A stretch of 64,000 nt of DNA from Bedellia somnulentella (lineage: Eukaryota > Arthropoda > Insecta > Lepidoptera > Bedelliidae). This document shows positions 26,601 through 41,600 of this stretch, piece by piece; the stretch's first letter is position 1; the number at the start of each line of letters is the position of its first letter. The stretch is from NCBI GenBank assembly GCA_963576735.1, contig OY755187.1, positions 8,060,001 to 8,124,000 of the forward strand, given 5' to 3'. The position numbers and the translations under genes were made by a program. The notes beneath the pieces are model-generated. The model saw only the letters and a list, made by a program, of their open reading frames with translations. It was not told where the DNA came from and ran no database searches.

Positions 26601-29600
26601 ATCTGTACCACCTCTGGTATTTTGAGGTGCTGCCTAGTCAATAGCTTTGCTATGCTATGCCATTAGAAATATACATACATACATATACTCACGGCTATAA
26701 ATCCCTAGAAGGGGTACCCGGAGCTAAGGAATTAGAAACTCCTCAGCCACTTTTGGATATATATATTGGATATATTAGAAACATAAGCAGAGATATTGAA
26801 TTGAAAGAATGCTAGGTTAATAATTGTTTGAGTTCACTAGCTAAAATATCTACATTGGAGTTATATTATGGAATTACTATGATCTAATCTCTTCCAAAAA
26901 TTTATTTTTGCTACTGTCATTAATTAAGAAAAATATAGTTTATAGAAGCTGACCCGGCAAACTTTGTTTTGCCGTATAAATTATTTCTACAGAATTTATA
27001 GAATATTAAAAAACGTTAAGGGTTGTACACTCTTATCACTTAGGAGTATAAAAATAGTTAGAAACCTATTCTCAGACCTATCAAATGTGTATACAAAATT
27101 TTTATTTAAACCGGTTCAGCCGTTTCGAAGGAGTTTGGTGACAAACACTGCAACACGTGAATTTGATATAAATAATTTTAATTTGTTTTTGTTAGAACTA
27201 TTAGCAAACAGTAATGAAAGAACAAATTTAGGCACCGTAACATGGTCGCTTTGTAATTTACTGACAATAATTCTTAGCAGTTTTGCTAAATAGCTTAGCT
27301 AGAGAACGTAGAGGTATACCCTTAGAATCCGATACACTTCGTGATACATCGGAAAGGGCAAATGGTTCGCAATGGTAAATAAATGACCCGCGCTCGTGTC
27401 GCAATCAAAAGATCATATTAACGAACCATTGCGACATTCTATTGTCATGCAATCTGAGTTTGCAAGTAGACCTCTGGTTTTGAGTTTCTTGGTTTTATGT
27501 AGTCGTACCACTCAATAAACTCCAGTTACATCAAACTAAAAACACATCGGCATGATAAGATTACATTCATACATATACTCAAGGCCATAAATCCCACAAA
27601 GGGGTAGCCAGAGCTCCAGTGCTAGAAACATCTCAGCCACTTTTGGAAGGTGATAGGGGACAAGATGGTAAAAATATAGTATCGTTGGTGATGGGTTTCC
27701 AACTGCATCGCTCAAAAACCACTTAATAAAGTCCCATCACCCTGGTAGTCTTTTGTGACACCCGTGGGTAGGAAGGGGTAGTATCAATCGAAGCCGGCGC
27801 TTAACGGCTAAGTTTAATGAATATAAATCAATTTCCACAAAATGAGGTTCATCGAACGATATTTTACTTCAACAAATGTGTACCTGTTGCCTTGTACAGT
27901 TCAATGACCTACGATTCCGACAATATTTAAATACTAGTTTCCTTTGAGAACATGTTTTATGACCTTTACCATCCTTTAAGTCTCATCGTATCATTAAAAT
28001 CGCCATCTTAAAAATATGGCCAATAAATTTCATACGGTACTGGACTCGTGATGTTAAGATATTTTATGAACTTGCTAGCCAAATTTAGTCGTTTATCGGT
28101 CAAAGACATTTGCTGCTAGATACTATTTTTTCCGTAATATATAATAAAAACTAATGATCTAATAATAAATATTACGCCTACACATGCGATAAAATGATAC
28201 AAAACATGTTTGTGTGCTTTTGTGTATCGCGGCAAGCATATAACTTTTAAATCTGCATACATATACGCGGCTATAAATGCCTAGATGGGGTAGCCAGAGC
28301 TAAGGAATTAGATATTCCTCAGCCACGTTTGGAAAGTTGAGTGGGGAAAAGATGGTGAGATAAAGGTTGTTGGTGATGGGTCTCCAACCGCATCGCCCAA
28401 AAATCCCTTAAAATCCCCATACCGTTAGTCGCCTCTTACGTACACCGACCGGAAGAAATGGGGTAGTGCTATTCTAAGCCGACACTACACAGTCCTTTAA
28501 TTTATTTAACTTTAATTTAATTATATAATTTATTTTCTTAATTTTAAATCTGATAGTGTTAACATAAACGTTCACGCCGTTTTTCCCCGAAGGGGTTGGC
28601 AGAGGTACCAATACTCCTGAACTCACATGGCAAGCGCCATCTAGTTTCCAGAGAAGGTACCCACGTTTTGCTTAGACAGTGTACTCACGTGATAGGGGGC
28701 AGGCCTATTGCCGTTTTGAACAAATACACTGTCACATGACTAAGTACAACTCAGCCATGTGGGTTTCCTCACGATGTTTTCCCTCACCGTTAGCAACCAT
28801 GATAAATCATGATAGTCATTATCATAGTAGATTATCATGATAGTGTTAAAAAAGTGTGAAATAATAAAATATATACTATTTCAAAAGCAGTGTGGAGATT
28901 GATGTTGCTTTGTCAAATGTCTGTATTTCAAGCGAATAGTTAGTATTTTTTGGATACACATCAGGAAATTTAAGAGCCCTTACTTTTGATCACCATTATT
29001 TCCCGCTAAACTTGTAAAGCGTCTTAGGAATAACAGAAATCCGATAAATAAAAACTTATCTGAATTATAGCCGTAAGTAGGATGCAGAACCATTATCAAT
29101 ATTACAAATTATATCTCTCTCTCCATTCTAGCAGAACTAAACTGAAATCAGACAAATATCTCATAGCACAAAGTCGTCGTGTACTTGTCGATAGCAAAAC
29201 CTAATCTACTTGTTTACAATGCGTTAAAAATTCGTCAATCGTTTAAACGAAAGTGGGGTATTTGAAACCACTTGATTGATGGAAAGCGGTGATGTACGCA
29301 TGACTTCGTCTGACCTAGCGGGTTAATGGACAGAACAATGTTTTGTGCCATCCAAGAGGTTAAACAAAATAGTTTTAGATATTATCGTACAAACTTTATA
29401 GGCTAAAGCGCCCGCCGAGCCGCCGACATATATCGACAACTTTTTGTCTGCTGGCGGTAGTTTTCATACATAGGTTAGACTTGATAAAGACATGATTTTT
29501 TTCACACAGGCCGCCGGGTTGTGTCTCCGGGATTTGTCGGCGGGCCGGCGGGCTAAGTGTGTATTGCGTTTAAGAACACAAACCTTTTCTCGAGAAAATC

Positions 29601-32600
29601 AAAGAATGTACGGACTGTTTAGATATCAGAATGCCATCACATACTATTCAGAAGATTTTGTAATTTTGGCGGGAGTACCTTTATTTGGGTAACTTAATAT
29701 ATATTTTTTTATTATAATCAATTATTACTGACTATAAAGACTTACAACTTACTTACATATTATAATGGTAAGAGGGTGACAAGAGGCACTCACATTCCAC
29801 TACAGTAGCATAATACATAGTAGTACAGTCTGGAGCAATATACAAACAATAATATACAAATATATACAAGTTTAAGGTGCGGGTGACCCCTGGTCCACCC
29901 GTTAGTGATGTAACTTGTGATTGACCTGGTAAATATTATGCGAAAGCTTTTAGCGTTTAGTTACTATATTATAATATCTCCCATTAAATTATGACAAAAT
30001 TTTAAGGCAAAGACCCATTTTTGGCATCATATATCCATTAAAATGAAAATATTAACTTCGCGACCAGCTATAGATACAAAATGATACAATTAGTAACAAT
30101 TCACCTTGAAATATACATAAATTTTTAATCATAGTTATTTTCATAACGCAACATATAGAGCACTATTTGATTATTAAGTATTTTCATTTAGAAAAGCTAG
30201 CAGATAGATAATACAATATAAAAATATAATTGGTCATTTGTCTCATATACAATAAATATGCAAATAAATAGCAACATTAAATTGACCACATAAAATTTGA
30301 CCTTTTACATCAAGTTGAGGGTTAAGTTAATACACGGTTAAAAAGACCCACTCACTACAAAAAAGCAGAATTGCAAATTAACGCATATATCTACAGGATG
30401 TTTAAAAGTTTGCAAAAATATGTTTTAAAATTGAGACCTATTTTTTTCAAAGATATCATTTAAATTATACCACAGTATTTAAAAAAAAACTAATAAAAAC
30501 AGATACCATTACGGCTATAAATCCCTAAAAGGGGTAGCCAGAGCTTCGGAATATTAAAATTCTTCAGCCACTTTTGGAAGTTCAGTGTTGAATAGATCGT
30601 AAATTAAATGGTTTGGTGACAGGTCTCCAAGCGCATCGCCCAAAAATCCTTTTAGAGGCCCAATACCCCTAGAGTGCCCTAGAGTTACCCTACTACGGTT
30701 TATCCGATCAGTACCACCTTAGGCCAATTACTGTGTGTTTTATCAACGATGCAAATTGAATTACACTTTCAGACGCAAAGAAGTCAAATAACTGTAACTA
30801 GATGCTTTAACTTACAAGATGTATATAATATAAAATTGCAGTAAATAATTGGAAAGATACTCCTAAGTAGTGCATATTCTAACATATGACTATATTTTCG
30901 GACTTACAACAAAGTAGCATTCTGGAGGAATTCTGCATATCTGATATGGTTTATGCAAATGAAACACCAAAAATATTTTTTTCAATGGTTTATTTGCGTG
31001 TAACGTTAGGAGTTTTATTTCTCTTTAGTAACCTAATCTATACTCAAGGCCATAAATCCCAAAAAAGCATAGCCGGATCTTCGGTATTATTAAATGCTCA
31101 AGCCATTTTTGAGAGATGATTTTAGAAAGGATCTGTTTTTTATCTGTCTAGTAAATTCTAATTTTCGGATTAAAAGTAGATTTAAACTTAAAAGTAAGAT
31201 GCCATTTGCCTATTAATAAATAAAGGATTTTCTTTTATAATTCGAAATAAATCATTATTTTATTTTAGGTATTCAAATTGCTAACCTTCAGTGTTAACTT
31301 TTACAATCAAGAAAATCGCTTTACATATCTTGATGCATTAAGTACCATGCTATATATAACATGAGACACATTAAAACTTGATCAATTCTGAAAAGAAATA
31401 CCTTGAACAAAATTTCGACAAGTTAACCGTGATCCATATTTGGTTTGATATTACCAGCATGTCCATGCTCACATGATGTTGTTTATAAATGATTATGAGT
31501 CAATTTCTGTACCACAGATAAATCTCTTGCTACTACACATACATACATACATACATATACTCACGGCTATAAATCCCTTGACGGGCCACTTTTGGAAGTT
31601 GATGGGGAAAAGATGGTAATAATAAATGTTTTTGGTGACGGCTTTTGAGCCGTGTGAAACATGTGGTTTGCCACATCGCCCAAAAATCACTTAAAAAGCC
31701 CCTATACCCTTAGTCGCCTCTTACGATCACCCACGGATAGAAATGGGGTAGTGTTATTCTAAGCCGACACTACACGGCACGTGAAGTGATAAAGGAAAAC
31801 AGCAAGCTTTTATAGAACAGGTCTATAAATACGTGCTTGAAAAAGACGTTTGAAGAAAGCAGTGTGTTTCCCAAGTAACACGAAAAGCCCTCTAACTATC
31901 TTTTTCTATACCTATGCAGAGCTTAAAGCCCGTAAAAGCTCGTATATAAGTTTGCCACACGTCTTAAGGCTTTATATTGGCACTCTAAAATCATTCTAAC
32001 GCTCTAAAGCCGCATAGCGGTCAGATATTGGAATAATTCAATCCAGTTTTGCGGCCCTTAGTGGATTCGAGTGCCATTGGCCGTATAGTGGCAATAATCT
32101 GTCGTAATATCATGCCAAAAGCCGCGTAAACTTATGAAGATATACATAATAAATGTCTTAAGCCGTACATTAGCACGACAGGATGCCAATTTACAGCAAG
32201 CATTTCAAAGGTCAACTGTGTGTTGTTTGAACGGCTAACAGCAAATCAACCAGATATACTTGGCATATTTTAAGGCCTCAAGCCGGATTTGCTACCATTT
32301 TGATGCATTTGTCAACCATTAGGCAGCCATGAGAAGGAAAATATTTGAGGTTATCTTATTATTTCTAAAAAAAGGGGACAAGTGCGAGTTCGCGTGAAGA
32401 GGGTTCCGTACGATGTTACCTATCATGTTTTTTTTTTGTTTGTGCTAACTAAAAAAAGTATGAATGGTCCCTGATTAGAGAGAGATATTACTAAATATAA
32501 AGTTTCCATTAAGAAAAGAAAAAAAAGGAAAAAGTTTTAACAGAAAAATAGTATGAAAAAAGGAATTCAACAACATATAAATCATATATATTTTTTAATA

Positions 32601-35600
32601 CCTTTATAATATTCACATATCACATATTATTTGGAAAGCGAGGGTTTTTTTTCAACTTCAAGGATCTCCAAATTGTAATAATGGTGGCACCATTTCGTTA
32701 ATATTTTATTATGCATAAAGATCAACATTCTAATCCATTTCCTCTAAGAGAAATAATCCTTTGTGTTATGCTGGCACTTCAATTTAAACTCCTCAAACAA
32801 CTATAACTACTAATAATAAGCCAACAAAACTCAAATTATGCTCGGAATGTACAATTATTTTATCATTTCACACATTTTTTCCTCAAAAACTACAATAAAT
32901 CGAAGGCGCGTGAAAATTTTCAACGGAAACTATACAGACATTCACAGTAAAAATCAAAGCGCAGTAATATAAGCACAGAATTATAGTTAAACTAATACTA
33001 ACACTTTATAATTTATATTTTTATAAAATAAATATGGTTGTCAAGTCACTTCACTCTCACTGCCATCGTAATCATCATAAATGAATCACGTTTAATTGAT
33101 AATATCACCTTTGCCGTGGTGTTAGAGATAATTTTGCAATGATACTGTAAAAATAGTTTCATGCCGTTGGCCGTATATTTGACAGTTACAATGCTATTGG
33201 CCCTTTGAATGACCATTATGAGTCTTTTCTAATGCCGTTGGCCCGTATTTTGACAACAGCAGTGCTTTTTTGCGGCCTATGGCATGTTGTTTGAAGCAAA
33301 AAATGCTCTTTTACGGCCATTCGCCTTTTCATTGTCCAATATAATGTTTTTTTACGGCCGTTAGCCGTAATTAACTCATACAAATGCCAATGTACGTTCT
33401 AAAGCCGTAAAATTTGTGCCCAAATAAGCCGTATAGTAGCCGTATAGCTGTATATATGCCTTTTACACAACCAGTTCAAAATGCTTAAAGGATACAGCAA
33501 TGCCTTGATTTGGCTGATACGCGGCTTCGACGTGTTTCTTGGGTTATTATTCAAACTGGAGGAAGAACGAGACAAACAAACTCTTGCTTTTAATGGAGAG
33601 GCAGAAAAAAAACTACCTAATTAATAAATATATAGCCACTCGTACCTATACACCGAGCTTTAAATCTTAAAATGAGGTAGCGTAAATGGAAGTTCAGTAA
33701 GCAACAGATTGTTAAGTTAAGGATAGTCGGAGATTACATACATACATATACTCACGGCTATAAATCCCTTAAAGGGGTAGCCAGAGCTGAGAAATTAGAA
33801 ATTCTACAGCCACTTTTGGAAATTGAGTGGGGAAAAGATGGTAGAATAAAGGTTGGGGAAATGGGGTAGTGCTATTCTAAGCCGACACTACACAGCTTAG
33901 TGACTCAGACAGTCGGAGATTAGTCTCTTAAAATACACTTAATAAGCCCCAAAACCCTAAGACACCTCCTAACACACCCGCGGGAAGAAATGGGTTCTAC
34001 AAACATGAACTTTATTTTGTCGGTTAAGAATAGGGAAACAGTTCAATATAATAAATCTTTTTGAGTGATGGCTTCATCTTTTTGGCGATTATCCGCCACA
34101 TTATCTCAAAAAGATTATCATCTAACATGTAATACTATAAATTTTTGAATGCTTAATCAATATAAACTACTTAGCTTATTTTTATTGGCATTTATGTTAA
34201 CTTTAACATGCTGATATATGAGAAAAATACTGTCTTCTTTTTATATCGAGCAAGGTAATACGCGTCTGTGTTAGTGTATCATGGCTAACAAGTTGCACTT
34301 TTGTACGAGGCATGCTTGTCGAATTTTATATTAAACTTATATCATGTAAATAACTAAAATAAATATCAATTTTAAAGACGCTGTTACGTTATATAGACGA
34401 ATAATATTATAAACTCGCTTTATAATTATTTATTTTAACGTTAAAATTATTCCGACACAAACACAATATTTTACTATCTTTCTACTTGCTTTCTACTCAC
34501 TGCTATAAACCCAAAAGGGGTGGCTAGATGTTTACAACTAGTAAATCCTTGGCGACTCTTTAAATTTGTGTGAAGAAAGCTTGATCTTAACAACTTACAA
34601 AGCTCCGAAACCCTAAATAAGACACACTGTAAGAAATGAGTTATTGCTATTCTAAGTCGACACTACACATCTTTTATACATTACATACGAAAACACAAAA
34701 CTTCTCATGTATTAGTAGAATTTGCATAAGTTCCATTAGGGTTGTCATTTTTTATTTGTTTGTAAACATTGGTGCGGTTCCGAATCACAAAATCGAATTC
34801 GAGCGAATCATCGATTCGTTCCATTCGTTCGATTCACCCGTGAGAACCCTAATTACGAAGGTCAGTCGATTATTCTATCCGCTACGAATTGCGATTCATC
34901 TAACAATGGGGTCAAGTGCAGCTGTATTTGTCAATCTTATTGCATTGTAATAAGAGTGAATTTGGCTAGATGAGTAGTATATAGTTAGTTTTAGTGTGGG
35001 ATGCCTAAAGAGTTTTAATTTTTAAGCTGCTTATCGCTTGTTAATGAAGTTACAATTAAAAGCATCAAGAATATCTATACAATTACTTCGACATATTATG
35101 TTAAAAACATAAGAATGCGTAAACAGAGTAAGAGTAAATTTCAACATGATGTACATTATAATATAATATTATAACGAACTTCTACATTATTTTATTTTAG
35201 TTTTATTATAATTGAATAAAGAAAAACTGTTTACTCACAAGAAACAAAAAAAAACAAGAAAAAAAAGATGATTAAACAATATGAAGCTTTTCACAGAACA
35301 ACACACTACACTCCGAACAAAGTATTTGTAATAATTTAATTCTGCACGAAAAGTTTAATTTCATATTATGCATCATAATGTAGCGATGCCATTACACAAA
35401 CTAGCACGTACAGTTTTTTCTCCGTATTTTACATACTCTTTGAATACGAAATTCAAGGTTCATATAAATTACTTTATGAAGCAAACAGTACGTGTTGATC
35501 GGTGACATTGTTTTTTTTTGTTAAAATCCGGAAAATAAAATTAAATTTATGGATTGTATATTTCTGTGTAAGGACAAATTAAATTGAGAAGAAGCAGTTG

Positions 35601-38600
35601 TGCTGCGAAAATAGACTTTTAAATATATGTACAATTTTCGACTTCTTTATAATATTAATGATTCCCTTCTATAAACGCTTAAAAGTACAAAGAGCGGTAA
35701 ATAATAAATTAAAAGTTTACAAAACTAAAAAAACCTTCAACAACGCTTATTTACAACTGAATAAAACTGAGACTTCACGGAAACACATGCAGGTCGGAAC
35801 TTTTTGTTTGAATTAAAATATGAAATACTGTTGTCAAATAGGTTAATAACTTCATACAAATAATACGTGGTAAACAGCTGCAGCAATATTTAAAAATTTA
35901 CAAACTTGTTTGTCTATGACGGATTCGATCACCAATATCAGAATATCAATTTGAGTCAGTCAATTCTCTCATAAATTTACATAAAATGAACATTAATCAT
36001 TCTCATAATTACTTAATTCAGTAATGTGACAAAAAAGTGATTTATTGAAATGTAATCTCCAAACTTATCGTTATGGTTGCGTGCTCGCTGAAGAGACGGG
36101 CAGTGTCATATCGATAGCATGGCATGTCGATATCGATCGAAATCGAATACATCACTATTTTAATGTAATTATTATGCATCACTGATTCTGTAACATGCTC
36201 TTGGTAGAAATTAGTTTTTTAGTTGCATCTACATAGTTCAGGAACTGATACTAACTATTCTATCATCAACTAAATACGGTTTAAAAACTTGAGAGTACAG
36301 TGATATTGAAGATCGAATCGATCAAATCCGTAACAAAGAGATCCGTAGAAGAACATGGGTAACTGACATAGCACAAAGTGTTGCAAAACTGAAGTGGCAA
36401 TAGGCAGGGCACACTGCACGCAGAAACGAAGACAGCTGGGGTCGAAGATTCTTGAGTGGCGGCCACGTACCGGACGACGCATTGCGAGTAGGATTAGGAC
36501 CGGTGAATTAGTAAAGTCATGAGAGACTGATGGATAAGGACAGCACAGGGTTCTGACTGAAAAATTTGAGACTGGACGTAGGCTCCAGTAAGGAACGTGG
36601 CTGATGATGATATCGAAGTGAAATAACTAACAACGGTTATAAATTTAAAATAAAGTAACCAGAGCTTTTCAATTAGAAATTACTCAACAACTTTTAAAAC
36701 CTTAGTGGGAAAAGGTTCTAAATTAAAGGACCCTTCTGACAACACTCGCGAGAAGAAATGAGTTAGTGCCATTCTACGCTGCCACTACACAGCTAATGTG
36801 ATAATATTACATTGTATTCTTTAAAATGATGTGTCCACGTAGGCGGATTAATAATTCCATTAATTAAATTGGTAAATCGTTATTTACGTAGAGTGGGCTG
36901 AATAACTGTGTTCGTACAATTGTATTTCAATATCCATATTACAAAATTGCAATAATGCCGAGGCCTTAACATGGAGCTAGTTATCGGATTAACCTACACG
37001 ATATTCATATTTGATGATAATGTACTAATCAAGAGATTTTGTTCGGCAATTCTACGAAATTATAATACAATAAATATATACATACATTCATATACTCACG
37101 GCTATTATTCCCTTGAAGGGGTAGCTAGAGCTAGGGAATTATAAATTCCTCAGCCACTTTTGGAAGTTGCGTGGGGAAAAGATGGTGAAATAAAGGATGT
37201 TGGTGATGGGTCTCCAACCGCATCGCCCAAAAATCCATTAAAAGCCCCAATACCGTTAGTCGCCTCTTACGTACACCCACCGAAAGAAATATGATAGTGC
37301 TATTCTAAGCCGGCACTACACAGCTATTTAACAGCTACAATTATTATGTAACATTAGTATAATAATGATATCCATTTATTAACTTTCTAATTTACGAATG
37401 GTAATACAACAAATTAACCGCGTATCTATCCCTGAGCGACTCGGATTTCATTCTCGACCAAATCCTTAAGGAATTTTTCTCCTTGGTTTTGGGCGAGGGT
37501 GAAACTCCAGCGCCTGAACATGTCCCTCAAGAGGCGCTCGAATTTAAAGGGAAGCCTATTAAGGGGCAAGGTTATCTTGGCCTGTGGTGCAAGAATGTGA
37601 ACACCTATAATTGGCTTTGCCAATTTATAGGTCGCACGGTCTTGCCATCCGGCGAACGCCTTCAAGTAGGGAAACATAGGGACCTACCTCGCCGCATTCG
37701 CTGCGGGATAGCCATCCCTGGAAAGTGGGAGGACAGCAGCAGGGTGGGGAAGTTGCTGGACTGGCAGAATAAGTGGGCTGAGGTCCGGAAGTGGCGTGTT
37801 CTCAAGAACGACGTTCAAGAGAACACGACCTTCCTGATCTTCAGTGTGCCGGAAAGCCTGATCCCTGCGATCATGGCGAGGGGTCGTAGGCTGTCCTTCA
37901 CTGTAGGGACAATCTACGTACTGTTCCGGCACAACAATGGTCGCTTCCTAAGAGACCCACCGGGGCGCGATCCCTTACCGAGGGGGGAGCCTTCAAGCAG
38001 CACTGGTGTTGCTGAAGAACTCTGCCCTCCAACGATGCAAGCGGAGACTCCGACAGAGGTTTCCTCCGGCCGGCCTGACCAAGAGGTTATGGAACTGACG
38101 GAGGAGGCTCTGCTGGCAGACCCTCCAGAAGAGTATACCGAGTGTGCGGAGAAGATGCAAGCACTCGACATTGAGGAGGAGGAACCCGCGGTTTCCGATG
38201 GCGCCTCACCCGTCGATGTTACCCTCCAGTAATATCAACTGCCTGCAAATCAACACCCAACACAGTGAAACCGCGATGGCTCAAGTGCGGCGTTGGGTGT
38301 TGTCGCAGGATACTTCGATAACACTGATCCAAGAGCCCTGGATCAGTGGAGAACGTATCCGCGGTCTCTCCAATCTTGGAGGTAAGCTTATACATTGTAC
38401 TATGCAAGATAAACCACGAACCTGTATTTATATTTCGCGTAACATAACTGCACATCCACTTGTGGAATTTTGTTCCAGAGATTTATGCACAATCAAACTA
38501 ACAATTCCCGAAGACCCAAAAGAGCTGGTCATTGCATCAGTCTACATGCCAGATGATGAGGAGATACCATCCGAAAATCTAGCAAGACTGATAGACTACT

Positions 38601-41600
38601 GCGAAGATGAAAACCTTGAGATCATCGTCGCTACCGACTCGAACGCCCATCATCCGCTGTGGGGAATGAAGATAAGCAACAACAGAGGTAAGAATCTTGT
38701 TGAATACTTACTCACAACTAAACTTAATATTATTAATATTGGTGCTGAACCCACGTTTGTAACTAGGAGATCGAGAACCATCATTGATCTAACACTTGCC
38801 ACTGCACGAGCTCAGGCCATTATCGATGGCTGGCACGTCTCAGGGGAGGCGTCTTGTTCGGACCATAGATGGTTACGATTTAACCTACAGGCTACATCAA
38901 ATACTCCAGAACCACGGAGAAATCCAAGAAAAACTGACCGGACTTTGTTTGTTAACTCACTCAGTAACAAAATCAAAGAAGAGGGCACACAAGGCAGACT
39001 AGAAGGCACCAGCCAAATAGAAGAAACGACAGAGCAGCTCACCAATGCTCTAATCAGCTGCTATGAAGAGGCATGTCACTTAACCACACCCCCTGCTAAC
39101 CAATCCACAAAAGACCAATGGTGGGGTCGGGAGTTGGAAAAGCTACGGGCAAAGGTCAGGAAATGTCTGAACAGAGCAATGAACACAAAAGCACCAGATG
39201 ACTGGGACCGATATAAAACAGCAAAATCTGAATACAAGAAACGCATTCGCTTCAGAAAATCGACTACATGGAGGAAATACAGTGAAAACATTGAAAGCCT
39301 CCAGCAAGCTAACCGGGTAAGAAAGATACTTTCTAATCAACCTAATAATGGAATAGGATCTTTAAAAAAACCGGATAACACCTATACTAGTTCACTCGAA
39401 GAATCCCACCGAATACTCATCGACACTCATTTCCCGGACAGTGCAATCACATCTAGGAACGACTGGAGACACTTAACAGTTAATCCAACGGAGTCTGATT
39501 GGAAACTCGCGAAAGAGATAGTGACTTTTGACAAAGTCAAGTGGGCTATCACCAGCTTCCAAACATTTAAAGCCCCAGGAATAGACAAAGTCTTTCCAGG
39601 GTTACTGCAATGGGGAATTGAAGCCATCCTACACTTGATCGCAGAAATTTTCCGAGCATGCTTAGCCTTTAGATACATACCCAGTAGATGGCGAGAAGTA
39701 AAAGTGCAGTTTATACCCAAATACGGAAAAACTGATTATACTAACCCAAAGTCCTTCAGACCAATAAGCCTCTCATCCTTTTTACTGAAAACACTCGAAA
39801 GGTTGTGTGATAGAGAACTACGAGATAACGCTCTCAAAACGATACCGCTCCATCCCAACCAGCACGCCTACAGCGCTGGTAAAGGCACGGAATCCGCCTT
39901 ACATGCAGTAACATGTGTTGCAGAGGAAGCCATTAAAGATAAAAACATCTGTCTAGGAAGCTTCCTAGACATCGAAGGAGCCTTTGATAAAACAAATTTT
40001 GATAGCATTCACGAAGCCTTAAACAGGCACCAAGTCCCACCAATGCTATCAACCTGGATAGGAAACATGCTTGAAAGCCGAGTGATAGTGTCGGAAGACC
40101 AGACTAAGGTTCAAGTAGTGAAAGGTTGTCCGCAGGGTGGCGTACTCTCTCCGCTGCTCTGGAACCTGGTGGCGAACGACCTTATCTCAGAACTCAACAG
40201 TAGACATTTCTACACGATAGGATATGCTGATGATATTACTATTCTGATAACTGGTAAATATGCAAGTATAGTCTGTGACGTAACGCAATCAGCCTTGCGA
40301 ATAGTAGAGAGGTGGTGCATAAGGCACGGGCTGACAGTGAATCCGGACAAAACCGAGCTTGTAATGTTCACCAATAAGCGAAAAATAGAAAACTACAACT
40401 TACCTAAGCTTTTCAACAAGAGACTGACGCTCTCACCGACTGTAAAATACCTGGGAGTAATCCTTGATAGCAAATTAAACTGGAGCTGCCACATTGAGAG
40501 CAAACTCAAGAAGGCCAGCATAGCATTCTGGCAATGCAGAAGCATGATAGGAAAACGATGGGGTCTAAACCCAAAAATAATCATATGGTTGTATACAGCT
40601 GTGATACGACCAATACTCTGCTACGGCGCTGTTGCCTGGTGGCAACGAACAGAGCTAAGTACAGTGCAAAGCAAACTACAAAGCTTTCAGAGACTGGTGT
40701 GCAGAGCGGCTACGGGATGTATGAGAACCGCCCCTACCGCCGCCCTTGAAATAATGCTAAATTTAACTCCACTGCACCTGTTCATCAAGCAAGAAGCTAC
40801 TGCTTCAGCTGTGAGACTAAATGCAAACAAACTATGGAAATCCAACAAAGTCCCTCACGCCGAAATCCTTACCAGGATGGTAAAAGAGACACCTAGAATA
40901 TCAGCTGTGAACGACAGGATACCCAAACTATACCTCTTTGACAAGAAGTACAAAATACAGCTGACAGAAAATCCGAACGAAGGCCTCAATGAAAGGGAAG
41001 TGAGGATATTTACAGACGGCTCTAAAACTAAATCTGGCACAGGAGCGGGGGTATTCTCCGAAGACTTGCAGATAAAAATAGCTAGACCAATGGGCACCTG
41101 GAATTCGATATTTCAGGCAGAATGCTTCGCAATCATACTCGCCGCCCAAGCAGTAACAGCGAGGAAAATCAGAGAACTTCCAATTCGTATTCTCTCGGAC
41201 AGCAAATCAGTCCTACAAGCCCTAATGAGCTACGAGTGCAAATCAGGGCTCATATATGAATGTCACAAAGCCCTAACGGTGATAGGGCAAACCAATGAAA
41301 CTACCATACAATGGATCAAAGGACACAGCGGATCACGCGGCAATGATGCAGCAGACGAATTGGCCAGAAGAGGATCAGATACCCCGTTTACAGGCCCAGA
41401 ACCATGTCTGCCTCTACCAAACGATCAGTTAAAAACTATAGTCCGTAAGGCCATACGAGGTAAGTGGGACGCATGTTGGTCCTCGGAAAGCGGCTGCAGT
41501 CAAGCCAAAACAGCTTTACCCAGGTTCAACAAGAAACTTACTAACAAACTATTTAAACTTAACAAAAAACAAATTAGTTGGATCACAGCCACCCTCACGG

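Noticed and set aside
26378..26641. 87-codon minus frame as a small membrane protein
   Set aside because: Hydrophobic but AT-rich, with no start context, family motif or neighbour support.
37684..38171. Minus-strand frames across LINE ORF1
   Set aside because: Shadows of the plus-strand ORF1/ORF2, with no recognisable domain.
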